A stretch of DNA of 64,000 nt. Origin: Trichostrongylus colubriformis. Taxonomy: Eukaryota; Nematoda; Chromadorea; Rhabditida; Trichostrongylidae. The stretch spans positions 7,131,992-7,195,991 of the forward strand of contig OZ022261.1 of the NCBI GenBank assembly GCA_963978905.1, written 5' to 3'. The notes under the pieces are model-generated. The model was not told where the DNA came from, searched no databases, and worked only from the letters and a program-made list of their open reading frames with translations. Positions 9,827-23,400 of the stretch are shown here, in pieces; positions within the stretch are counted from its first letter, which is position 1; each line of letters starts with the position of its first letter. Both the position numbers and the translations under genes were made by a program.

Positions 9827-12800
9827 ATGATTTACTTGTTAGTATTTCTGTTATGTCTTGCCGTCAACAACATTCAAGCTCTTCAGAATTGCTCATGGGA
9901 GGTAAGTGTAACAAGACTTCGTTGAAGGCGCAGTTCCCCTTAATCTTTGCGGGTGCTCAATAAAACTAGGCATGCAACACATTAGTGAAGAAAAATTAAG
10001 GAAAACCTCTAAAAGCGCGAACAATCAGGGCTTCTTAAGCCGCCCTCATACTCTGCGCCGGCAGGGCGTGGCTACGTTCACAGGCTATCTTTACGCGAGG
10101 CAGAGTGGCACTGAGGAGGTGAGAGAGACGACCCAAGCAGCGAGGCAGGATGACACAAAAGGAGACACAGAGACACGCAGCCACGCAGTGCCTCCGTCAC
10201 TGCAAAGTATTGACGTGGCCTAATGATAGCTTTAGAAAAATCCTCCAATGCTGCCAGCTTTTTGCTCACACCTTACTCAATGAATACCTTACTGAATACG
10301 GCATTAGTGTTCGGCATCAACGACATTGCAGTCAAGTTGTGGGCGTTTGGGCCCGCTCTAACATGACGTTCTCACGCATGATGTTGCCTTTACTGTCACA
10401 GTTTTCTCCATCCTATCTTATCGCACTCGATATGAAGCCGTTTCTGGTTCTGAACTGGGTGTAGTCCACAAGTGTCTATGAAATAGGGAAATTGATGACA
10501 AATTCCAGGGATCAATAGTTATATTTGGAAATAACAGCGTTATGATTTCTACGTATGTCCGATATGGCGCAATACTTTAGTCAGGCCGCTTCCATACTTT
10601 GCGCACCGACGCCGTCACGCGCGTGCCGGCGTCACGCGCGTGACGGCGTCCATAGATAATGCGGTCCCAATCACACTACAGTATGGTGTTGTGGCCGATT
10701 CGAATCTTGGCGCTGTGCCAATAAGGTGATGGTGGCCGCTCCGTGTATTGATCGTGGCCGCTTCGTGTATTGGCATAGCGCCAAGATTCGAATCGGCCAC
10801 AACACCATACTGTAGTGTGATTGGGACCGCATTATCTATGGAGTGACGGCGTCGGTGCGCAAAGTATGGAAGCGGCCTCAGGTTTCCTGTCAGGTTACAC
10901 TGTGAAGGCACCGGGAGAGGTAAATTTGGCAGACTGTGAAATATCATAGTAGGGATGCTCAGCAATGTAACAGCAGAGAAACAACGAGACAAAACGGAAT
11001 TTCCTAGTTCGAGAAATAGGAACTCGAATATCCCCTTCTCTCTAGCATTTCTCTGGTCCCTAGCCCGGGTAGGTTGCAGACGGGAGGAAAGGCTATATCA
11101 GCCGGCTGGAACGTTATCCCATTTTCACTGGCGACTAGTCCAACTGCAGGACTGCGTGACGACACGCCGTGCTGCGGGGTCATCATAAGACCCCAGGCCG
11201 CGCTTTTTCAATGCGAGTTTCGCCACACTTCACCTCTTCTGAAGTAGAAGGTTTGTTCTGAGAAGCTCTCAGTTTCCTCTTATCACTCCCGGTGCCTTTA
11301 AGTCACTACAACTGGGTGAGGTCACGCGAGCAGGTACCCTAAAGTCCCATAGATAAGAGCGGCCCGTAGATAAGAGCGGTTTGTGTTAGAAAATGAAAAT
11401 TGACGTTTGTATACATTTTTCTTTGGCGCTGTGTGCTCATGATTATCGCATTAATTGCCTACAACTTTACCTTTATTCTTACTGTTCCCTATACTTTTTC
11501 TATTGCTATTTTTTTAATAGGTTGTAAGGAAAGTTCTGACCGCATTCGCGCGTTCACAAGATAAACTCAAATTTCGAAGCGCGTCTACATAAATTAAATT
11601 GCAAGTTGTGCTCCTTAGACAGAGAAAAAGTTGCTCTTTCTGGGTATATGCTTTTCTTGAAATGTTGCAAGTTTCTCGAGTTATTAGGAAAATTATAAAG
11701 TACTGCGTAAATGGTACTTTTTAGATGACTTCACTTCACGAGTTTTTGTTTAGCTGAGTCCCAGCGAAGGTGACCACAAATGCGAGTGCTGCAAGGGGAG
11801 GGGGTGAAGCATTGTACTGAACACTTTGTCCCTGGTTTCAGAAGTGCAGAAATGAGAACGAGTTGCTCGAATTTTCAATTGATCAAATCCCTTTAACTAA
11901 AGCGACAGAAAGCAATGAGCGCCCATACTTGCAGGGGATATCCACAAGTATTGGCCCTCAACAAACAAGCTTGACCAACCACCTCAAGTAACCTTGATTT
12001 GGAAAAACCCAAAGAAATGGGTGCCGAGGGACCCCTCAGGGCAGCTATGCGCAAGCGCATTTTCCACAAATCCCCTCCCAGTAATTGAAGCAGTTGAAGG
12101 CTGAAGCCAATACTCGTCTATCATATTCACCAGATCTAGCGCTAACTATGCCCCACTTTTCCAAACATCTGGCCAGCTTCTTCAGCAGCAGTGTGTTCGG
12201 AAAGAATGATGGTTTGAAGTCGACCTTTTTTGTTTTCGCGCTCTATGTATCATCAGCCTTTCTTCAAAATAAGATATGCAAATATCCATAATACTTCCAA
12301 AAGTGTAGCGAATCAAATGGTGCCTATTCTGTGAGAAAAGATGCAGTCTGAGCCGAGTTATGATCTCCCGAAGTTGAAATTGCGAAACCGGCTATGAGAA
12401 ATCTAATTTTACTGTTGCATTGAGGGTGACTGCTGCTGGAGAGAAATTTGAAACAATGCTAATTTTTGAAATTTTTTTAAAGAATTTTAAGAATTTTTAA
12501 GAATTTTTTTACCGGTGAATCAAACCGCTCTTATCTATGGGACTTTAGGGTATTACAATCCAGTTGTACAGTGCTGACGCATACCTCCTTTCCTACATCG
12601 CAAATTTCGCTGTGTTACTGTAAATATACTGCGTAAGTGGAAACGAGTAAAGGAGAGTTCCTCGCTCTGATCATATAAGTGTAGCGAGAAGATTGGCTCA
12701 ATTTAGGTTTGTAATCGTTGGAGCAATGAAGCAGGAGTCATCAACGTGCATCTAATCCCGCACACTCATGACGATCTCGGATGGATAAAGACCGTCGATC

Positions 12801-14454
12801 AGTATTACTATGGAGGTGGGTTTCTTTATGTGAGTTATGAGCTTCGTAAGCTGCAAACCGTAGCTTGTCTTCATGGACTGATTTGTTAGGAACATTGAAA
12901 ATCTCCTGCTTTGACATGACGGTACTCACTTCATACCGCCTCCCTCCTTACCTCTTAGTGCTAAAGCCAAATACCCCATCTCCTCGCAATGTGAAGTTTA
13001 GAAGGCTGCACATCAAAAAGACTGGCATATGCCAGTTGTTGTACTCCTAAACGACAACAATTACTTGACAATCTGAGTTACTGCGTATTTTTCCATATAG
13101 TTATAAAAAAATCTATTCAGTATATTAGGGATCGACAGCTTTATTATCCTGAGATCGATTGCCCGCTCCAGGAGTATTACAAGAAGGCTGATAAAGAAGG
13201 GAAGGTATTGGGTGTGCACTTATGTCAGGATATCGTAGCACGACGAGCGGCCTACGACACGGTGTGTGTTGAGTATGCGCGCTGCTATAGCTTGGTCTTG
13301 AAGCGATAACACGGTAATGCCAGGGACACCACACACTGTCGACTTGTAACCGCTTTGGGACCCTGTACCACGGCGCCTTGAGCTCGTCCGCATCGCTTCG
13401 CTTGTGACACGCCGTGGTGCGAAATACTGACATACGCGAACACACCCGGAAGCACTCACCATAAAAACGATTAGGGGGTGAAAACAGTTGGTGTGCACTG
13501 AGTTCAATGGTGCGGGTGCACGCTCCAAAATTCTTAACAATGTCCTACGCCCTGCGGTCCACTACCCGTGCCATTGAAGCATCGCTATATGAGTGTGCCG
13601 AGTACTGCATAGCAGCGAGGTGCGCGGCGCACACCCAAATTAGGTCGCCGCGCCGCACGAAGTACGTCACCGCATGCGAAGCTCCCTTTTTGGCACTGCT
13701 GTGAATTAGCCCGTGCTGGGGAGCACGGAGGTATGGCGTTTTCGCGTTATATCGCCCTGTTCGACACATACCCTTATCACCGCGTTATGCGACACATCAT
13801 AACATCACATCACACGAACTCACGGATAAGCAGAAATCAGTGGTTCTTGCCCTCATTGTGAAGGCTGGGGTAGCTAATGAGGATAATTCGTATTTATACG
13901 TCAATCGCAACAAAAAGTAACAGTGGGCAGAGTTATCCGAAGCTGCATTCGGAACTTCATCAGGAAACAGTTTTTCCCTATTTGGGAACTTCATACGAGG
14001 ATATATGATGGGATGTTTGAGGCCCCGCTTATCTGAGGTCGCGTTCATACTCAACGCCGGCAGGGCGTGGCTGCGTAAGGCAACGAGGCGGAGCGGGACG
14101 GCGGAGATGCAGAGACGACGCAGGCAACGAGGCAGGCTGGCGCAGGCGGAGACGCAGAGACACGCAGCCACATCCTGCAAATTCCGTTTCTTCTCCTTTC
14201 GACCCTTTACTTCGTTTTTCGCTGTAGCACTATAGTGCTCGCGATTTCATTTTAACTGCTTCGTGCCCGCTTCCTCTAAAGACACTTTCAGAATTCCATT
14301 ACGTGAAATCACTTCACCATAAGCCATACTTATATCACAAAGGTTCCCTTTGACAATTGCTGTTCACTTCAGCTAAACCTTACCTTGTGCCAGTGGGCGT
14401 GCAGTACATCTACAACACTGTAATTGACGAGCTGCAAAAGCATCCTGAAAGAAG
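9827..14454 (+). CDS. aman-1: Mannosidase exons 1-3: signal peptide and first zinc motif
   Basis: Exons 9827-9901, 12707-12815 and 14373-14454. Exon 1 encodes [18 protein letters not shown], a signal peptide, then QNCSWE. Exon 2 encodes VCNRW..., then [19 protein letters not shown] with two of the zinc ligands. Exon 3 encodes the [13 protein letters not shown] helix. Junction phases are 0, 1 and 2 and every donor is GT with AG acceptors. Intron 1 (2805 bp) and intron 2 (1557 bp) carry repeats. Confidence 0.93.
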
Positions 14455-17400
14455 GTATTATGGTTAGCTGAATTCAGCTCATTTCTTTTCTCTATTTTGG
14501 ATATTTTCAGATTTTCCTTCGCTGAGACTGGATTTCTCTGGCGCTGGTACAGTGATCACGGCGATTTCCATAAGCACAACCTTCAAAAACTCGTTAAAAC
14601 TGGTATTTCTGAACTTACTTTTTTCATTCGCCTTCTTGAAAGTCTTACATGTAGCGCGTAGATGTCCTAGAATTTTCGTTGCTAATGTGTTTGGCCTAGA
14701 ATGCCCTAGAATATGCCCTAGAATGGCTCAGCTCCATCACATCCTCCAATAACCCAGAGGGTGCCAAAGCCTATCCCCACGTCCTAGATGGTAGAAGGGT
14801 CCCAAGTTTTTAACCGTTTCATTCCGTTCTATCTCCGCTGTTGCAAAGTTCGTACCTCTCTTTCACATTTAACAACTGGACAAAATTGCTCCTATCGGTG
14901 TCTTCAATCATTAAATTAAGTCACTCCCTTGAGCGGTTTTTGGCTTATAGCCATCACAGACGGGTCAGCAGTCAATCACCTGACTCTAGATCTCAGTTAG
15001 GGCTCCGTGTTTACGTTTCGTTGATTTCCGGTACTACCACTGTACAATTTGTGCAGTAGTGTACAGCGCTACTGGTCCTGAAGATCGTGGCAGAATGTTT
15101 ACATCACTGTTTAGGCCAAGTCGAGATCGTTGGTGGCGGGTGGGTTCAAAACGACGAAGCAGCTTCACATTATATCGACATTGTTGATCAAATGACGCTA
15201 GGATTGCAGGTAATTAATTCAGTGTGAATGAAAGCGAATGGGAGACATTGCGAATCACCTTTGATTTTCAGAAACTCGAGCAGGTTTTCGGTGAGTGTGG
15301 CAAACCCGAAACAGCTTGGCAAATTGATCCATTCGGTCACAGCAAGGAGCAAGCTAATCTGTTCTCCATGGTATAGAATGATGGAGACTCATTTCCAATT
15401 TTTCTATTTTTAGTGATTGATTCCAGGAAAAATGGTTTTTGCAGGGTTTCGACGCCCCTAATAATGCCCGCTCAGCAATTGATTCAGTTATGCCTTTATA
15501 TGCAGGAAATAATGCTAAATTCTACTATATCCCCCCCCAAATGGTGTTGTGACTCAGGACACTCGGTTTGGGACAAGGCCGCCGGGGCCCGCGACGACCA
15601 TGTCCCGCCGCACGCGACCAATCCGGAACGAGAAAATAGGAGCGCTTGCTGCCCACGGTGGCCCACTTTGCGTGACCTAGTTTGAGTGTCCTGACATACA
15701 CCATTGTGGCATAGGGAAAATGATATACCAAACATAGAAGAATAATGGTTTGTGGCTGCGGAAATTCCTTATTCCTTTTTTTCCAGTGTTTCTCAGCTTG
15801 TCAGCGTTATTTTACTTTTCCAGTTTCCTTCCTTTTATCCACTGTTACATACGCTTACGAAACTTCACATGCGCACAAATATGCTGTAAACGCCTAATTC
15901 CGAGTTACCAATGCTTCGAACTCCTTCCTACTGAACTTTTACAGTCAAAAATCATATGTATTAAGATGGGATACACATCTGTGTTTTTCGCCCGCATACA
16001 TTACTTGGAAAAACAAGCTCGACTTCAGAACAAAAGCTTGGAGTTCATTTGGAATACATCCGAAGATCTCAGTGAGTTAGTGCGGCAACGTTTCTTATTG
16101 CCAGTTGGAAGATAGGCTTCATCTCTTCAGAGACGCAGATTTTGGCCGGCGCTTTCTTCCAAGATGATTATGGACCACCAAAGGGTTTCTGTTTTGACGT
16201 ATTGTGCGGAGATGATCCGATCATGGACAATCCTGACCTGGAAGGCTACAATCTAGACCAGAAAATAAGCGATTTCGTGGCACATGTCAAACGTCAGGTC
16301 AGTTGTTGTAATGACATCTCTGAAATCATGCATATTTTCAAATGGCCCATAACTTCTCTCGTCAAGAAACTCGGCACCGGTACTCTTCATAATACTTCTG
16401 CTATATCAGCAAGGTTGTTAGGCGTACTTTCTGACAACAACCTGATTTTTGGCTGGATCGCCTTCCTCAAGGGCCTAAACTGGCTCTCGAGAGCATAAAC
16501 GCGACCGAACGGCCAAGGGTTGTCCGCTGTATCAGAGATGACCCATCATTCTTTAAGCAGCTTCAGGAAAACAGCTGAAACATCTCGAGATGAAAACGGA
16601 ATGTATGTTGAATCTCATCATGGTCACGTGGCTTGCATAGGTGCTTCCGTCGACAGCTGGACGCGCAAAAAGAAGCATGACCGCCGCGCTCTCCTGTGAC
16701 TTTAGCACAGTTCGGGTGTACTGATCTAGAGCTACTAAAAAGGCCCGCTCAGTCCATCACTGCAGGATCGAAGCGATGCCACTTTCGGTTAGCTGCTGGT
16801 GGGCAAATATACTCAGGACTTGCACGTCTGACAATGCAAGTATGAGGAGATCATGGGCAGGGCACACCCAGGTGTCGAGGTAAATGGCCGCATCAGTACG
16901 ACCCCCCCTACTCCTCCGCAACGGGGATCCAACTACGGCCATCTCCCCTCCCCCTTTCAACATAATTCTGCAGGACAGTAGCTATCGCTGATTGCATAGT
17001 AATACTAAGCACTTTATGACCGTAATTTTTGTGTTGAATACTCAACTTAATCGCATTTCTTCACATAAACGAGTCAGCTAACGGCACGTTTCGCTCATCA
17101 TCTAGCCTGGGACCATTTTTAAGCTCTGCAATAATACCTCCCCCCACCATACCGCACGTCAAGTACGATCCCCCTTGTTGAGTAGTCTTCGTCTCCCGGT
17201 GTACCCTGCTTGTGGGTAACCAATAAGCTCTGCATCAGTTGTTCATTCTTGCGTTTCTTGTAGAGGTCCAGAATGCCTCAAACACTTTGGTGGCTGAAAT
17301 TGTAGTCTCGTATATCGGAGTACTGCACTTCATAGCACATTTGTTTCCGTGGTGCTTCTCGGTCAAATACATCCAAGAAATATCGTCATACCGCGATTTT

Positions 17401-20400
17401 TATTAACAAGATTATCCTGGCTACTATTGCTGATGCTTTTCACGTCTCTTCGATGTGCGTTGCGTTACATGTCTGACATTCAATTTGGTATGACACACCA
17501 ATTTTGTACAATCCCCAGTCGTTTCATACGGGCACGTAGCACAATTCTCTCATGCGCGGTGCTTATCGTAAAGTCTGTTTCGCATGATTTTGCGTTCAAC
17601 TGTGTCTTTTTGAATACTCGCTATGACAGTATCATCATCAGGGTACACCGGGAGTCGAGGATTCCTCGGCAGGGGGTCGTATTTGACGGGCGGAATAGGG
17701 GGGGGGTCGTAGTTGCAGAGGTTAGCAGTGGTCACAGGTTATAGGATAAGCGGAGCGTGCCGTCAGCTGACCCATTAATGAAGAAGATATGATTGAATTC
17801 AAGTGATATATGTTGTAAGGGTGGAGTATTTGGATCTCCGTTGAAGAGAGGGGGTCGTACTGGAGCGGCCATTTTCTTCGACACCAGAGTGGCCCTGATC
17901 ATAGTTCAGCAGTGCTCGAACGACTTTTTTTCAAAATAAGGCTGTCGCTTCAATGGAGGTGAAGGTATACATAAGAGACCTTTTCAAGCGTGGCATGATC
18001 CGATGCTCAGTACCCATTTCTTCCTATTTTTCTGAGACAGCATAGGTCTTTGGAACAGTTATAGTAGAAGCAGTAAAGGCCAAAAATATAAACTCACGCA
18101 ACTCTCGTTCCTGCAACAGATTTGTACATGTATTTAGAGGAATCGTGCACGGAACAATGAGGGTAGGAGACGCACGGTGAGAACAGTACGTTACGTAAAT
18201 AGTTCCGCTCTCAGTCTCCACCCGCGACGGAGGACGGGGTCGGTCTCTTACTCGGAGACCCCGCCTCCATTCCACCACTTTGAAGGGCGGTATCTTGGCA
18301 GATTTCTCACTCTTTCTCGTGAAACTTTGCATGCGGCTCTCATTAGGCAAATATGACATAAATACTCGGGTGTCAGAGAAACTCATTTTTCGTGCACAAT
18401 TCCTTGAACAACTACACAATTACCACAGAGGACTATGGAGATGATGCGTGAATCAAGTTGCTCTTAGGACCAACTTATCTGTAGCATTTCGACACGAGTT
18501 CAATTGATTCAGTGATTAGGGTTACACTTTTGAAAGATCTCAGTTCAGGCGTCACACCTCCGGTCATCACATGTGATGTTGTTAATGGGTAGCGACTTCC
18601 AATACACGAATGCCAATGCATGGTATACAAATTTGGACAAGCTGATACAGCATGTGAATGGAAATGTGAGGAATGTTCCGCTCAATGACATCTGCTACCG
18701 AAATTTCATGATAAAAAAAGACATACTACCTGCATTTAGGCCTCCCACGGTTTGCATGTGTTTTATTCAACTCCGTCATGCTATGTAAAAGGTCTCACGG
18801 AGTCATCGTCGACACATCTGCCTACAAAGAATGACGACTTCTTCCCGTGAGTCACGAAATGCAAACTGGGATCCGTTCACAGACATGGTGTCGCGGATCC
18901 AAATGCATCCTTTAACATCGTGACGCAAATGTGGAAGCGCGCTCGCAAACCTCCCGTGTCCAGAGGCCGGCCTGCCTCCAAACGCGTCACCGGAGACACC
19001 TCGCTGTGACGGCGAGATGGACTCAACCTGTGGACTTAAGTGTCTTACCGACCCAAGCTACTCCCTAATGTAGGTACACCGTAGCCAACAGTCCCTAATC
19101 TATGTCCCATGCATGCCCACAGTTGACTCACCCTACCTGACTAACCCCCCGCTAGCCATCGAGCCCTGACCGACACATCACTGGCAACCTACACAACAGG
19201 TACCATAACATAATAGAGTACAACGTAAATATACGACACCAATTTTATACGCAATAAACATCAATACAACATATCATACCTGACTCCCAAAGTCGCCTCC
19301 GCTAGAGCGACTCCCGACAGTCGGCTGACGTAGTAGACCCTCATCCGGCTGGTGCTATGTAGCCATATTGCCGACGGTGTCTCGCATGGGGCGCTAAACA
19401 CCGGTGAACAGGGTTAGTCATCGGTCAACACGTGTGCCACCGCTCCACTACACGAGAGCCGAGAGTGCATGGAACCCGGATCCCGGATAGTCTCATGGCG
19501 TTTTCCGTTGAAAGCCGACTGGCAGTTGGCAGCCGGCCTTACATACCAGCTTCGACCACAGAGAGGGAAGCCACCGCACGTCGCGAGGCGCGGCGAGCGG
19601 CGCTGCCTAGCGCGGTTGGGCCGGGGCGCGCCATGTCCCCGAGGCCATCGTCGCGATCCGCAACACATGGATTCTAGCAAAGCTTCACATTTTCGGCACT
19701 TGAGGCGATACTACCATATTTTGCGTATAGCTGTCCCCTGCGAAAAAGAGAGCGCCAATGCCGAACACGGATATAAGCCAGAATAGTTGGGTTACAACGC
19801 GTAATTGGCTAACAGCGCGTAACAAGCGCCTTGTTAATCGTTGTGAACGTGCTGCGAAAGCTCCACCGAGCTTGACGCAATTCGAGTGTGCTGGCCTACA
19901 CCCGCTAGCGGCAGCCAACAGTGCAGAGGTGTATTAAACGTGTAAGCCAGGGATAGGATGAGTCTGTGGTGAGCAACCATGTCAGTGAGGGCCATTTACC
20001 CTACAGAGCCATGAGGTCACTATGTTAACCGCAAGCTGATAAAAAATGATCCTGCCTTTTCTCACTGATGCATAGACCGAAATCGAGAATAGGACCTGAA
20101 AACCTAACACTGGGGAAGGCGCAATGATTGGTGCCAGTCTGCTGGCACGCTGTCTGGTGCTACCGTTCTTAGCTGCAACTCTCATTGAGGTGAAAAAATG
20201 AAGTAAATTTTTGCTTTTTTTATTTTTATAGTTCTTACCCACTTAAATTCCTAAATCAGATACGCTTCGTCAAACATCTCTTACTGGACCGGATATTTTA
20301 CAAGTCGGCCTACTTTCAAACGGATGATTCGAGAAGCCAGTGCCCTTCTTCAGGTGAATGTTTTACTGTCTTCCATCTATCATAAATATTTTGAAAGTTC

Positions 20401-23400
20401 GTCAGCGCGGTTTTCGGAAGTGGAACTATTTTAAGCAGTTGTAAGGGAAGGATGCTTATATCTTCCTATATCTTCCTAATTACTTGCGATCTGCTAGAGT
20501 TCAGTGAAACGACTCCCAATAAGTCAAGTCCATTCGATTAGCTCAATAACTAAACTTTTGAATATTAAAAATACATGAAATTTCCCTGTTAGATGGAGTG
20601 GAAATGCAACTCGACCGGTGGACCATCTCACGGAGTCGAGCATTGTGTTGAAGATTTTCTGATACGTAACGGCTGATATGATCGGTGATTGGTCGATAAT
20701 CATGTTTTGTAATGTAATTTCCTATCCAGTGGCTCCCAAAACAGCTGTCTCCTAAAGAATCCTCTGCAGGCTCAACGAACACAACTCCCTTTCTTCCTGG
20801 CCAACTCAGAACGCCCCTCATTGAATATTCCTTGACGAATGCTTGAACCTGTCAATTTAGCGTCGTCCACGATGAACCGGGGCCAGGAAATACGGGTAAA
20901 GCAACCATAATAAGATCCGCCGGGTGTTCACCTCTTGCAACATCATAAAGGTGTGGAATCTCCCGGGACTCATCGGTCAACGACCCCACATTCAGAGTTC
21001 CAATCCCAACTATCTTCTTCGGCAGAGGTCGTTCACCTCTTGGTAGCCCTCGCATACTGACCACAGAACTCGGGTGAGGGTTCTGTGCGCCACTTGCGGG
21101 TGACGTCCTAGAATCAACACTGAGTCTGTTTGCAACTTCAGACATATTCAATGTGACTGGTTTTCTTCATAAGCCGGCCTGTCAAATTGGGCGTGACCTG
21201 GTAAGGTCACCATTTTTGCAGTTCCTTGCAATAAATGCAAAATCTCTATTTTCTTTTTTGCTAATAAATAGTAAGAATAAGAGGAATATGATTCGTTTCA
21301 CCACCCAATCATGCGAATATACAGTAGCGCTCAAAAGCATTCGGCCAAACACTTTTTTGTCATAACCTTTTTTCTACTTGACCAAATTTGACAAAATTTT
21401 AATATGTGGTGCCTGAACCTATTGTCAACATTTCCTTCCATTTGAGTGCCATTGACTCTTTTCATTGCTTTTTACAAGAATTTACTACAAGACCACCGAA
21501 AAAAAAGAAAAAGGTTTGGTCAAGAAAAACGGCTTTCTTTACAAAAAATAAAACTAGCATGCCATAGAAAACATCAATCTGAAGAAAAACCACGACTTTT
21601 GATGACAGCGGCACAGCGGGACGGCATAGGGATGGCACTTCAAAAACAAATAATTGCATTTAACCACGTAACTTACACCGTTGAGCGCAAAAATAGTATA
21701 TTTAGTATGCAGTGTCTCCGAGTACAACATACTAAAATTTCTCTGAGATCGGTCCAGTCGCAGAAAAGTTACAAGTGAAAAACCCAAATGAAAATCCATT
21801 TCGCCGAATACTTTTGAGCGCTACTGTATATAATGTCATCCCCCGAGGACCTAAATTGAAAGGCATGGTTTTTGCGGCGGGAATCGAACCCAGTGGTCTT
21901 GAGTGTGCAGACGTGAGCTCACATTTCTAACCACTCCGCTATCCCTGCCCACGTCTAGAATCTAAAGTTTCCTCAGGTGTAGAATCCTGGGTTTTCTTTT
22001 TTAGTTATGTAAACAACTTGATGCATTGGCCGATCTGGGCCCTGAGGACGATGCAGACGTCGAGACAATGTCACGAGCTTCTGCTCTGGTGCAACACCAC
22101 GACGCTGTCACGTAAGTTGAATGCGGTTCACTTCGGCTGGACTATCGTTGGTTTCACATGTTCTTTTAAGAGGTTCTTCTAACCACTAGGAATAGCAGAA
22201 TACTAAATTCGCAGATTTTGGAATTTGCTAACAGAGCCATATTGGAACTAAATTCGCCTTCCCCTATATTTTTAGCATACTGTATGATCATAAACAGTTC
22301 ACTTTTGCGTTCTTTCAACACGCCCTCTGCGCATCTATGTATTAAGAAATGGGGCTTAGTGAAGTCAAGTTTACAATGGGGACAATCCCTATCCCCACTA
22401 TATATAAAACGCTTCTTCTGTTCCGTCCGTCCGTCCCTCCGTCCCTCCGTCTGTCACGAAATTAGGTATTATATAAAAAAAACGACCTGTGAAGATGGGG
22501 ACAAGTGTGGTTTGGGTAGGGCATGATGCAGGAAATAAAGCCCACATTTGGACCGAGCCAAGCCCCGCCCATGGTGGGCGGGGCGCGCACCGAAATATTC
22601 CTCAAAAAAAGAGCAATTTCGTTCGACCACTGACGCACATGATGTTTCGCGCACAGTACTGTGCGCCAGCCAACTGATCATATACAATTTGTAGACTTCA
22701 AAAAGCCATACAGCAGTGTCTTAGCTCTACACATTCGATAGAGGAGAAAACGTGTGCTACAGCATTCATACACTTTAGTGTCTAATGTTGCTGGATCCTT
22801 GACAATATACTTGAGCAATTTTATAAAATTTCGAGTCCCGATCAATAGATCGGGTCCCAAGAACAGTCATCAAATTTGATTTTTTTGTTTTCGAGTTTTT
22901 TTCCTAAGTTCCAGCTGGTTTGACCTGGCGGTTTTTTGTGCAGTTTCACATGTATTCGAATGAGTAAATATTTGGTTTAGACTTTGACCAGTGTTTGTGT
23001 GTGATGCTGTGAGAGTAGGTATATAATTTTACTATTATAGATATTATTCCTACAGTTTCCTTATATTATTACAATACAAGTTGATACTGTAGTAGGGCAG
23101 ATGGTTTCGATGCAGCTAATTATTTCAGTGGTACGGCCAAGGAAAATGTAACCAGAGACTACGAAAAACGGCTTGCTAACGCGATGAAAGAAGGAGAGGT
23201 GATTTAAAATTTACTTATAGAATATTAGCTAATTGACATGGCTTTTATCGATTTGATTTCATACCTGCACTTTTCAGATTGTAATCAACGATTACCTGAA
23301 AAAGGTCTACCCGAAAAACAAAGATGTGAAGCCGCCGCAGCATTACATTTGCCCTTTGATCAACGAAACACTTTGTGCTCCCATCAAGTGCATAAATTTT

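Noticed and set aside
15946..15965. Stronger-looking acceptor (ACTTTTACAG) for mannosidase exon 7 that would add SKIICIK.
   Set aside because: The added residues break the family alignment FA-Q-MGF / FS-M-MGY, whereas the weaker acceptor at 15965 fits exactly.
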